Source of the DNA: Tilletiopsis washingtonensis
Lineage: Eukaryota; Basidiomycota; Exobasidiomycetes; Entylomatales
Direction of reading: 5' to 3'
Length of the DNA stretch: 64,000 nt
Assembly: GCF_003144115.1 (NCBI RefSeq)
Contig: NW_020312015.1
Location: 432,718 to 496,717 of the forward strand
The stretch's first letter is position 1. Each line of letters starts with the position of its first letter. This document shows positions 54,703 to 64,000 of the stretch, one piece after another. Under the pieces are notes generated by a model. It saw only the letters and a list, made by a program, of their open reading frames with translations. It was not told where the DNA came from and searched no databases. The position numbers and the translations under genes were made by a program.

Positions 54703-56672
54703 ATGGACCAGTCGCCGCCAGACGTGAAGCGCCAGCTCGGCGAGGCATCCGCCGGATCGCCGCCGAAGAAGCGCAAGACCGACGAGAAGCAGCGGGCGCG
54801 CGACGAGAAGAAGGCCAAGAAGCAGGAGAAGCGCGAGCGCAAGGCCGTCAGCCTGCAACGCTCGCAGGAGCTGCGCAAGCTGAGCAAGAACACGGACAAG
54901 TACAACAACAAGTCCAAGGAGGAGAAGCGCACCAAGCCGGGCAAGGCGGACGAGGCCAGCGGTGCTGCAGCAGTGTCGCAGCCGCGGCCAGCGCCCAAGC
55001 CCCAGGCAGGGCAGGCAGCGCTGCGCCTGGAGGGAGACGAGAGTGCAGTTGGGCCGGTGCTTGGTGAGTGAAGGGAGGGCACAGAAGGACATTGGAGGCG
55101 TGCCAAGCGGGCATCTCGGCCGATCCTCTCGCCAGCCCTGCTGACTCTCTCGCCCAGCCGAGTTCGGCGACTTCGCGCCGCACAGCGGCACGCAGTACAC
55201 GCTGTACTCCAAGGCGCCGGGCAAGACGGCGTCGTTTGACGACTCGATGCTGCTCGTTGGCGAGACGGACACGATCACGTACGTCTCCAACAACTGGCTG
55301 AGCGGGCGGGCCGGGCCGAGCCAGGAGCCCGAGACGCGGCTGGCGGCGCGCGACTACAGCGGCGAGTGAGTGCGCAGAGTTGGGTACCGCCGGCAGTCCG
55401 CTGAGCCTGTGCTGTGACAGGTACCTTGTGGGCGTGCACGACCCAGCGACATCGACTGTGACGCTGCGTGCGGCGCCGCTCTTCCTCTTCAAGCGGCGTG
55501 TCAAGGCGCTGAGCGACATGACGTCGAGTCTGGCGGCCACGCGCGACAATGCGGCCATCGACTGGGAGACGCGGCAGAATCAGCGGCGCGACCTGGGCGA
55601 TGCATTTGGCAACCGAAAGACGAAGCTCAAGGCCAAGGCGCAGGACCGCATGAAGGTGGACACGGGCAACATGGGCGCGGTGATGGACTCGATGCGCCAG
55701 CAGATCGAGGACAGCTCGCGCGGCATGGCCGATGCGGGTGAGTAGGCTGCGTGCACCCACTCGCTTCTCTTCGCTGACAATTCTCGCAGACGCCGTCAAG
55801 GCCGAAGCGGACGCCCAGCGCGCCATCCCGCCACCCAATTTCGATGCGACGGAGCCGAGCGAGGCGTACCCCATCGCCTCGATCGTGCCGAATGCCATCT
55901 TCTACGCGCTCAACATCGCACCGCTGCTCAAGGCCGAGGACCAGGGTCACCTGCGCAAGCTACTGCCGGGACCCGGGCCATCGCATTCCGACTGGCTCGT
56001 ATCGCGCACCTGGGATGCCGTGCAGCGTGCGCTGTACGGCACGAAGGGCGAAGGCGGCGCCGAGAGCATCCTCAAGACGAGCGGCAGCAAGGACGAGGGC
56101 AAGCTGCGTCTGCGCATGTGTCTCTTCATGGCGCTGCTGTGGGCGTTCAGACGCAGTTCGGCGCTGGTGGCCCGCGATCGCGAGGCATTGAGTGAGAAGC
56201 TGCGGCTGCAGGGCACAAATAGCGGAGAGGTGATCATGGAGGATCTGCTCTCGCGCTTTGCGGAGCGGCAGCGCGGCGGCAAGAAGTGAGTCTCGCGCGG
56301 ACAGGTGCAGGGGTGCGGCGTGCTGACGGGGTCTGCTCAGGTACGCCGTGACGACGTACCAGGACACGAAGCTGCTCTCGCACATCTTCGCCCTCTCGCT
56401 GCATCTCGACGGCTTCTCCGTGGACTACGGGGCTCTGGCGTCTGATCTCGGTCTCGGCCCTCCCAAGTGAGTGATCCTGCAGCATCGCCCGCTGGACGCG
56501 CTGCTGATCCGCTGCTTGCGCCAGGGTGGCGGAGATCTACAAGTCGCTCGGCTGCAAGAGCGACATTGCGACAGGCCAGCACGCCGATGGCTCGGCGCGC
56601 AAGGAGCGGCGCATGGTGCTGCGTGTGCCGTTTGAGCTGCCCAAGCCCAAGCGTGGCCCCGCGAAGCGCTGA
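54703..56672 (+). CDS. RPA49: RNA polymerase I subunit A49
   Basis: Six exons (54703-55063, 55158-55365, 55421-55737, 55790-56285, 56341-56466, 56525-56672) give 551 residues. A49 with A34.5 forms the TFIIF-like heterodimer of Pol I and supports initiation and elongation on rDNA. The first 110 residues are a strongly basic Lys/Arg extension not typical of yeast A49, with several potential nuclear signals (PPKKRKT, KKAKKQEKRERK). The dimerisation region follows (TQYTLYSKAPGK, LLVGETDTITYVSNNW, DYSGEYLVGVHD, APLFLFKRRVKAL). The C-terminal tandem winged helix includes YPIASIVPNAIFYAL and YQDTKLLSHIFALSLHLDGF, then VAEIYKSLGCK. Family assignment is firm. Confidence 0.92.
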
Positions 56673-57348
56673 GTGAGGGCTGGGCAATGCACATCAGTCA
56701 CCTGTGCTGAGACGGAGGCTGTGTGGGAGTCACTGATCGGCGTCGGTGTGTTTGGCCGGCCGTTGCAGGGTGCATGCGAGGGCGGCCGCCGCTTGCTCGC
56801 GCTGCAACTGCGCCCAGCTGCATGCGCCGCTGCGCCTTGCCCGATGCGCCTGCGTCGCCTTGCAACGCGCCTCGCCGAGGCCGAGCTCTGCCTCATACGG
56901 CAGCTGCGGCCTCGCTTCGCTCATCGACATCCGATGCCGCTCCGGGACATCGGAGATGCAGCTGCTGACACCGCAGCATCGCAGCACCAGCGCCGCATGC
57001 CGCATCGCCTGAGCGCTGCGCCGGCAGTCGAGTAGCTTGCTCTTCGCCGCAGCCGCTCGGTGTGCTCTTGGAGGCCGATAGCGCTGAACTCAGCGCCGCG
57101 GCATGCGCCGAACCGCACGTGTCGCCATTCTCGAGCTCGCTCTCACCTTTCTTCCGCACCACACCTCTCCAACTCCAGTGCACCTCTCTCTGCCCGAGCT
57201 GCCCTTCGTCTCGGCAGCCGGACTGCTGCGCTCGCCCTAGCGGCTGTTCTGCTCCACCACACCAACGCGACGCCTCGCGCCACGCTCCTTCCTCCCAAGT
57301 TGCGTGCGAGAGCCTCTCGCGCATCTCGACGCAGCGCGTCTCCCAATC
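56673..57348. other. intergenic, promoter of the 7-helix membrane protein gene
   Basis: No gene is supported in 676 bp. The last 230 bp are rich in CTC/TCT tracts (CTCGCTCTCACC, CACCTCTCTCTG), the leader pattern seen before other starts. Confidence 0.45.
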
Positions 57349-60300
57349 ATGTTCCGCCTCTCCCTTCTCTTCCTTCCCTGTCTGCTCGTCGCGCTGCTGG
57401 CCACGCCGACGGTCGCTCTCTCGCACAGCTCGCAGCCCGCCGCTCAAGCAGCGAGCGAGGCGTCGGACGCACCATGCTACGCTGTCGCCGGCCGACAGTG
57501 CCACTCGCACGTGCGTCCCGGCGACGACGATAGCGATGGCGCACGTGTGCAACAGCAAGTCCTTCCCGACGAAGTCATCATGCCATGCTACATGCAGGAC
57601 GGCCGGCGCTGCCACTCGCATCACCGGCCGGCGAACGTGCAAGTGCTCGCGCGCGCCGGCGTCATTGCAGCGGATGGAGAACGCCTACCGTGCTATGACA
57701 TCGCTGGCCGCCACTGTCACTCGCATCCTCGTCCGGGCGATGGCTTCTCACTGCGCCGCAGACAGCTCATCACCGTCGACTTCTCCGGCCCATCGGTCGA
57801 GGAGAGCGCTTCTGCCGCGTCTGGCCTGACGACGCCCACTCCGGCGCCGGTGGCGAGCAGCACTTCCCGTGTGCAAGAGGTGACCACGTCCGTCGAAGAC
57901 ACACCAACAGCCGAGGCGAGCTCCACCTCGACGACACTTTCTGCGCCGCCCAGTAGCTCGCAAACGAGCTCTGCTGCCGTTCAGACCCCCGCCTCGACGT
58001 CGCTGGCGCCGTCGACCATCGCGCCATCGGTCACCTCGTCCGCTGCTTCTCTCGCGACAAGCACAACAGCCGTTGCAGTCACGTCCAGCAGCGCAGTCAC
58101 TCGTTCGGACGCTGTACCGAGTTCAACTGCGTCGCGCCCGGCTTCGAGCGCAGCCAGCCTGTACCCGCTGTACACTGCGCTGCCCTCCGTCAGTCGCTTC
58201 GACATTGCGCCGCAGTTGCTGCCAGGCGAGGCGTCCGAACTGCCGGTCATCGTCGCTGGATCGGTGAGCACACATGACTCGCATGCTGATGCGCATCGCT
58301 GACATCTCGCTTGCAGCTCGCCTTCCTGTTCGCTGTCGTCTTGCTGGCGACGAAGCGTCGCATGTCAAGGTCAGTGACGTCGCCCGGTCTGACCTCCATC
58401 CTCGGCTGCTCACGCTCTCTACAGGCCGGTGCTGCTCCTTCTCGTCGCGTTCAGTCTCTCCGCACTGTCCTCGCTTGTGCTTCTCTTCTCCCGCGCGCGC
58501 GTCCCGGGCATCTTTGCCGCCCTGCTCCATCCGATCTGGACTACGCTACTGCTGCTCTGGCTCGGCCTCGCCACACAGACACTGTCCAAGGAGCGTGTCG
58601 AGGAGCAGCAGGCGGTTACGCAGCGCCAGTCGTTCCGTCCGCAAGACTTCGGCTTCGCCATCTCCTCGCTGCCTGCTACGCCCGGCACGGTGCTGACGGC
58701 GGCGACGGCGATGCAGGAGAGCCGCCACCATGTGCTCGTGCGCCGCACTCTGCTCGTCGTCATTGCCGGCCTGGCGCCGCTCGACCTTGCTGCTGCGGTG
58801 CTCTTCGTCGTCGGACCGGCAACTGCTGCTGGAGCTCTGGACCGCATCGCAGCCGTCGTCGGCGCCGGCATTCTCAGCACCATGCTCGTCCGTCTGGCCA
58901 TGGTGGCGAAGCATCAAAGCAGCAAGGAACGACTCGGACAGCTCGCCGTACTCGCTTCCATCTTCGTGCTGCTGGGTGCGTTGCATCCCGCGTCTGCCGC
59001 TAAGCCCTCCGCTGATGACTCTGGCACGCAGCGCTCGCGTGCACATCGCTCGCCCTTCCTGGCTTCCGCAGATCCCCTCTCGGTGTGGTGTTCAGTTCCC
59101 TCATCAGTGTGAGTACATCTTGTTGGCACCTCTTGAGCAACGACTGATCAATTTCACAGCTCGTCCTGCTCGGCGCGTCTTTGTTGCTCTGGCCCGCAGA
59201 GCGCCACACCTCTCGTCGCGCCGGCAGCTCGTACTTCACCGAGCTGCCGACGCCGGAGCGTCGCGGTGGTCCGCCGCCGTACTCACGCTGCACCGGTTGG
59301 CGGATGGACTCGTGCACCAAGTCGCCCGTCTCGGTCTACATTCCCGAGGTGGATCGAGCGCGCACGCCGATCCAGGAGCGCGGCGTCTCGGGCATCTACT
59401 CTCAGTCGCCGCCCGAGATGTCGCAGATGCAGGCTGGCTTCGTCTTTCCGGTCGCCTTTCCCAATCCGCATGGCGGCGATCTCAACCGTGACTGGTCCGA
59501 GTCGCTGCCAGTGCCTCCGGCTCGGCGCCAGAGCGCCGCAGCGCCCACCTCCAGCAAGCAGGTGCGGCCCGACACGGCCAACTCGACTGCCACCTGCGAG
59601 ACGTTCAACAGCGACGAGCGTCATACTGCGCAGGCCGTCATCGTGGAAGTGGCCGAGGTGATGCCCGCCGTGGAGCGCACCACGCACGCTCGCATGGTCT
59701 CGCTCGGCAGCACGCCAAGTCTCTCGCGCAAGGGCACGGCTCGTACCCAGCGCTCTGGGACGCTCAACAGCTGCAAGAATCTGCCGCCGCTGCCTGGCAG
59801 CACTGAAGTCTGTCGTTCCGTCTCGGCGAACACGATGAACGGCTCCGACGCCCATGCTACGCACATCCATGGCGAGCTGCTGGACCGCTTCCCGACGCCG
59901 CCATCAAGCCCGGCGCGCGAGAAGGAGCGTGCGAGCCCGCGCAAGGCCGTGCCCCGCTGCTCGCCTCTGGCTGCCGCCGCCGACAAGTGGACTGCCGAGC
60001 CGGACTTTACGACTGCCTGGCCGCAGGACGCAGCTCACGATGGAGAGGTGGAAGCTGATGGTGCGAGCCGTGCCAACGTCAAGCGCTCCTCGAGTCACAC
60101 GCACCTGAGCGTCACAAGGTGAGCCTGCTCGGACTTACCCCAACAGGCCCTGTGCTGACTCCCTCGCAGCTTCATGTCCAGCCTGGCGCGCAACAAGGTC
60201 TACCCTCGCACCGCCTCGAGCGAGCAGAGTCGTCCCTCCGTAAGCGCCAACCGCGACGAGTTCGTGGCCGACGCCGGAGCGCCTGCCGTGCCCGAGCTGC

Positions 60301-60611
60301 CCCTCGGCGCCGCAGCCGAGGGCACACCCACCTTTGAAGTTACTCAGCGCTATTCCGATCTGCCCTTCCCTGCGCCCGCCTTCTTGTCGCAGGCCGGTCG
60401 CGGCAACTCGATCAGCAGCACGGCCTCGCAGCAGAGCCCCGCGTCGCCTCTTTCTCCTGCCTGCCTTCTCGCTCCGGGCACCTTCAGCTCGACCGGCAGC
60501 ACCGGCCGCGACAGCGGCTCCTCGCAGCCGCCGACGCCGTCGCAGTACGGCACGCCGCGCGGCAGCGCCATTCTCGAGCCCGACTCGCAGCTGCCTTACT
60601 ACGACGAGTGA
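57349..60611 (+). CDS. mucin-like seven-helix membrane protein with triplicated C-x7-CHSH motif
   Basis: Six exons (57349-58263, 58317-58369, 58425-58975, 59032-59108, 59160-60118, 60170-60611) give 998 residues. A signal peptide (1-24) leads to three copies of P-C-Y-x3-G-R-x-C-H-S-H-x-R-P at about residues 42, 79 and 114. A Ser/Thr/Ala-rich mucin-like stretch follows (about 145-285). Seven hydrophobic segments lie near 298-318, 324-345, 352-374, 431-455, 464-485, 494-515 and 522-545, then a tail of about 450 Ser/Pro-rich residues with many SP/TP sites. The 57-nt third intron is required to restore helix 6. An outside N-terminus with seven helices is receptor-like, but no GPCR or other family motif is recognised. 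Cys/His spacing suggests metal binding. Function unknown. Confidence 0.72.
57472..57738 (+). repeat. three coding copies of the PCY...GRxCHSHxRP motif
   Basis: Copies lie at 57472-57522, 57583-57633 and 57688-57738, spaced about 111 and 105 bp. Eleven of sixteen residues are identical in all three, while synonymous positions and linkers differ. This points to old duplication with selection on the Cys, His, Gly-Arg and Arg-Pro positions. Confidence 0.9.
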
Positions 60612-61047
60612 TTCCCACCTCGTCGAGCCCCTCGCGATCCCTTCTCAACGACACCTGTCCCACCTCTCCTCTCCGCCGCCACATCACTGCGCGCTCGCGG
60701 CTGCTGGCCAGCTTGCTCGAGACCAGCCGCTCTATCCTCGTGTCCGACTCTCTCTTCATGTCTCCCTCCCAGTGTCACCTCCTGCCGCGGCTGCGGCCTG
60801 CCGGCGTGGCAATCGAGCTCTCGTTGCGACTCAGACTGACACACCAGCGTCTTCACGGAGCAGCAGTACGATTGTGGTATGGTGCAAAGCGATAGGGTGG
60901 AAGGATACAGGGGGTTGGGCGTGCGTGCAGTGGCGGTGCAGTGCAGGCGGAGGTCGTCAGAGGAGGCGTGCTGATCAAAGAAGAGGCAGGCAGTCTATAT
61001 GCGGAGAGGAGAGTTGAGAAGCGATGCTCTGCTCGGCAGCTCGCAGC
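60612..61047. other. convergent 3' flanks
   Basis: No gene is supported in these 436 bp between two convergent stop codons. Both 3' UTRs lie here. Confidence 0.5.
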
Positions 61048-62991
61048 TCAGCGCATGCTGACGAAGCGCCGAGCCGCCGCCGCCGTCGTCTCGGTGGGGC
61101 TCGTCGAGCCAAAGACGTCCTTGCGAGCGCTGCGAGCCGAGCCTTGCTTGGCTGTGTTGCCCTGAGCCTTGCTGCCCGGCTCCGAAGAGCCAGCGGCGCG
61201 GCGCTGCTTGCCCGAGGGGCCGACGTTCTCCTTGCCCCTGGGCTCGTGCGAAGCACGGGCAGCAGGCGCCTTGGCGCTAGAGACCTCGCCCTTGACTGCA
61301 CCGCCGCAGGCGGTAGGTGGGCCGAGCGGCGTCCAGGCGCCGTCGTCGGTGCTTCCAAGGTCGAACACGCCCCACGGAGACATGTCGCCGTCGCGGTTGG
61401 AGGTGGCCTTGCGTTCCGAGAGGCCGCGACGCTTGGGTGGCGAGGCCGTGGCAGCCGACGCACTCGTCGGCGCCGAACCAGGACGGCCAGAAGAGGCGCC
61501 CTTGTTCTTCGACGCCGTCGGGCTGGAGACGTGGGCTGCCGAGCCGTCGGCGGGCAGCGAGGCCGCGGCGGCCATGGCGCGCTCGCGCAGCAGGTCGGAG
61601 CGAGCTTTGCTCTGTGTACGCAGGCTCGGACTCTCTGCACCGGCAGTAGCGCCAGCGGCGGTGGCAGCACTCGGCGGCGAGGCGTTGTTCTTGGAGCGCG
61701 ACGCCGAGCTGTACGGCGTCAGACGCGTCTTCTCGACGTGTGGCGTGAGGCCGGAGGAGCGCGTAGGACCGACGCCCGGCGAGCTGGAGCTGAGCGTGCG
61801 CACGAGGGCCGGCGTGCGGCGAATGGCAGCGGGTGCGTCCTCCTGCATGACGTCGCGCAGCGGCGGCTGAGCAACGACGCCACGACCAAGGCGCGAGGGG
61901 CCGGCGGCGGCGTTGGACGGCGCATACTCGAAGTCGATGCCAAGGCCGCGCACACCCTCCATGCGAGGCATGCCACCCTCGATGCAGACGGTGCGCTCAC
62001 GCTCCATCTCGGCAGCGCGGACGGCACGCGGCGTCCAGCTGCTCATGGGAGCGGCCGACTCGGCGGCAAAGGGCGTCGAGTCGAAGCGCAGCGGCGCCTG
62101 CCAGCGAGCGTCAAGGGCGGGCGAGATCGGGCTTGAGGGCACCGTGCTCTCGAAGCGGCCCGAGCTGAGGCGCGGTGCTCCGGGCATGACGGGAGCACCC
62201 CAGCTGTGCAGCGTCGGCGTGGCCAACGGCGAAGAGAGCGAGGGAAGACGCGGAGTCATGTCGCCGCCAACGAGCGCCAGACCGCTCATCTCGGCGGCCA
62301 TGGGCGAGTCGCCGCCGTGCAGCTGCAGGCCGAGACCCTCGACCTTCTCGTCGGAGGGCATCGAGCGCCAGCTGTTGCTGCCGGACGACGACGACGGGTG
62401 CCACGTACCGCGACGGATCATGGGCAGGGCACCGGTGCGCAGACGAGGAGCGGCGGGCGGCGCCATGGAGCCACTGCCCGTGGTCCACTCAGCCGGCTGG
62501 CCTGAGAAGACGCCGGTCGCCGAGGGGCGGAGCGCTGGCGGTGCCTGCATCTCGCCATCAGCGAGCACCTCCTGCTCGGAAGAGTAGAGCTCGGGCTGCG
62601 CAGACGGCGGCGGCGAGTCGACGTTGAGCATCACGCTGAGGCCTGGCAGGCGCATGCGCTGCTGCACGCCACCGTGGGACGAGCTGGACTGGCTGTCCGG
62701 CTTGCTGCCGTCGATGGGCGAGAGCTTCAGACCGGCGGTGACGGGCGTGGGCGGCAGACCATCGATGGAGATGGGGCTTCGCAGCGCGAACGCCTTGCTG
62801 GAAGGACGCAGCGGGTCGGCAGAGGTGCTGGATCCATCGGCGCTGGCCATGGCGCTGTCGAGCGAGAGCGACGAGTTGAAGGAGGGCGAAGGCCACGGCC
62901 GGGCCTCGCTCGCAGAGACGCGAGACGAGATGATGTCCGCCGGGCGCGGCTTGCCCGAACGGGTGCTGGAGAAGGAGCCGGAGGCCTGCAT
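61048..62991 (-). CDS. large disordered Ser/Pro/Ala-rich protein
   Basis: A single coding exon of 647 residues. No known domain is recognised. The sequence is rich in Ser, Pro, Ala and Gly with many SP and TP dipeptides, typical of a phosphoregulated disordered protein. Short segments look constrained: KVEGLGLQLHGGDSP, GLGIDFEYAP, SPWGVFDLGSTDDGAWTPLG, and a basic C-terminus ending ARRFVSMR. High codon G/C bias over the whole length supports it as real. The ATG at 62991 is chosen because a spliced leader intron ends six bases upstream. A nuclear or cortical regulatory role is possible but cannot be inferred. Confidence 0.75.
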   Translation of the reverse strand: MQASGSFSSTRSGKPRPADIISSRVSASEARPWPSPSFNSSLSLDSAMASADGSSTSADPLRPSSKAFALRSPISIDGLPPTPVTAGLKLSPIDGSKPDSQSSSSHGGVQQRMRLPGLSVMLNVDSPPPSAQPELYSSEQEVLADGEMQAPPALRPSATGVFSGQPAEWTTGSGSMAPPAAPRLRTGALPMIRRGTWHPSSSSGSNSWRSMPSDEKVEGLGLQLHGGDSPMAAEMSGLALVGGDMTPRLPSLSSPLATPTLHSWGAPVMPGAPRLSSGRFESTVPSSPISPALDARWQAPLRFDSTPFAAESAAPMSSWTPRAVRAAEMERERTVCIEGGMPRMEGVRGLGIDFEYAPSNAAAGPSRLGRGVVAQPPLRDVMQEDAPAAIRRTPALVRTLSSSSPGVGPTRSSGLTPHVEKTRLTPYSSASRSKNNASPPSAATAAGATAGAESPSLRTQSKARSDLLRERAMAAAASLPADGSAAHVSSPTASKNKGASSGRPGSAPTSASAATASPPKRRGLSERKATSNRDGDMSPWGVFDLGSTDDGAWTPLGPPTACGGAVKGEVSSAKAPAARASHEPRGKENVGPSGKQRRAAGSSEPGSKAQGNTAKQGSARSARKDVFGSTSPTETTAAAARRFVSMR

Positions 62992-62997
62992 TGTGAA

Positions 62998-63049
62998 CTG
63001 CAGAGGTGTGAGCCTCCGGAGGCACACAGCGCAGCACTAGCAGACTCAC
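62998..63049 (-). other. 5' UTR intron of the disordered-protein gene
   Basis: On the minus strand a GTGAGT donor at 63049, a GCTAGTG branch-like site and a CTGCAG acceptor at 62998 define a 52-nt intron ending six bases before the ATG. Confidence 0.6.
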
Positions 63050-64000
63050 GAGAGAAGATCTAGGAGAACGGAACTGGTGGGTGTGACTTTGTGCTGTCAC
63101 GAAGCGAGTGGATGCAGGAGATGCAGTAGAGGTGGGAAGTAAGAGGCCGGCCGTGCGAAATAGAGAGAGGCGAAAGCAGAAAGTCGTGCGACGAGAGGCG
63201 GCGGTGCGGATGCGGCGAGGACGAGGCGCAGACTTTGGCGGAGACGCAGAAAGAGATAGGCAGAGAAGCGTGGGCGAGAGAAGGAGAGATAGTAGGAGAG
63301 AGAGTGGTAGAGAGGAGACGAGACGAGACGAGGAACGGATGCGGAGCTGAAGGAAGGTGGTGTGCCGGTGTGTTGGCTGCGTGTCGGGGTGCGCGAGCGA
63401 GCGAGGCGCAAGAGGCGAAGGCGGATAGGCTAGTGGCGCACGGTCGGCGGTAGCTAGATTAGGCGAGACGGTACGGACTGACGGAACTGGAGGGAGAGAA
63501 GCGACGGAAGGATGATGGGCGCAGCGGTCAACGGCCAGCGGGCCGCTGCTTCTTATGGCGGCGGCGAGGGAGGGCAGCGTGGGCAGCGCGGGCAGGCGCG
63601 CCGGAGAGCAACACTTCGCGCCGCAGAGACCAACACCAGGCACGCCGCCCGTGTGTGCGCCGCCGGCCTGCACGCCGGCCGCTCAACGCTCGCGGTGGCG
63701 CTGGCTAGCGCGCCGCCTCTGCCGCCCGAGCGGTGAGATCGCGGCCGCTGCCCGGGCGCCGCCTGCTGCCGGCTGCGACGCTGCGTCTGCCTCGTGCTCT
63801 GCCTGCACCCTGCTCTGCCCTACCTGCCCGAAGGGGAAGTCGTCATGAGGTGCGATGCGCCGCCGCTCGCCCGCCCTCTCGTGCTCGTGTGCCTCTGTCA
63901 CGCCCGTGCCGCGTGCGCGTTTACCTTCAGCTTCGCGCCTGCCATGCGCATGCCGGGCGGCGTGTGGGCGTGTAGGAGCGGCGCAAGCACGGGGCGGCGT
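63050..64000. other. upstream region of the disordered-protein gene
   Basis: From 63240 to 63345 the plus strand is almost purely purine (GAGAGA/GACGAGACGAG words), so the minus strand has a pyrimidine-rich leader or promoter tract. From 63500 to 64000 no gene could be supported. Short open frames are present on both strands, and a gene continuing past the edge cannot be excluded. Confidence 0.45.

Noticed and set aside
51451-55071. A 1206-residue plus-strand open frame antisense to PRP6 that runs into the RPA49 start
   Set aside because: It is a high-GC shadow of PRP6 codons: Arg/Leu/Ala-rich with no domain. Its end is in frame with RPA49 exon 1 only by chance; the RPA49 ATG and promoter position fit the family.
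63500-64000. Possible start of another gene at the right edge
   Set aside because: Open frames on both strands are short and Arg/Ala-rich, with no family match or clear splice pattern.

Overview
The window looks like a gene-dense nuclear contig from a GC-rich basidiomycete fungus. Most genes are split by 45-60 nt introns with GTGAGT or GTGCGT donors, a CTGAC or CTGATG branch-like site and a CAG acceptor. Third codon positions are strongly G/C. The protein set is fungal (Mcr1, Utp10, Arv1, App1, Dicer, a Mug190-type SMP/C2 protein, a Ste12-like factor, Rpa49). Ustilaginomycotina or Pucciniomycotina are plausible, but the sequence alone does not settle it. Exon junctions given here were read by eye from splice motifs, reading frame and family resemblance. 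Every multi-exon model reported as a known family sums to a whole number of codons.

Region 1 (1-10.2 kb) is repetitive. A Ty1/copia-class LTR retrotransposon lies on the minus strand and runs off the left edge. Against its right LTR lie three head-to-tail, 5'-truncated LINE 3' ends, each closed by a poly(A) tract. Next comes about 450 bp with no TCG or CGA trinucleotide. The two LTR copies differ mainly by transitions, nearly all of them TCG/TTG, which suggests a TCG-directed repeat-mutation process like that reported in some basidiomycetes.

Region 2 (10.4-25.3 kb) is housekeeping: mitochondrial cytochrome b5 reductase MCR1, a Dbl-type RhoGEF, a WKF-domain nucleolar protein divergent from the giant U3 snoRNP protein UTP10, and an Elongin A-like factor with a 21-nt microexon. 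Region 3 (25.3-27 kb) is a gene-poor gap holding a second CpG-poor block and an intron-containing tRNA-Asn(GTT). Region 4 (27-45.2 kb) has ARV1, a NECAP-type endocytic adaptor with an assembly gap inside an intron, the phosphatidate phosphatase APP1, a complete 15-exon Dicer, a Mug190/tricalbin-like lipid-transfer protein and an alpha/beta hydrolase. Lipid handling and ER/endocytic membranes recur among these neighbours.

Region 5 (45.2-64 kb) has a possible small membrane protein, a divergent Ste12-like transcription factor, a DUF952 protein, a Mit_KHE1-type mitochondrial protein, PRP6 divergent from the RNA polymerase I subunit RPA49, and a large disordered Ser/Pro-rich protein. It also holds the most unusual gene: a predicted secreted-N-terminus, mucin-like, seven-helix membrane protein (57349-60611) whose ectodomain carries three copies of a C-x7-C-H-S-H-x-R-P motif. 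I recognise no family for it, and it is my main candidate for an undescribed system.
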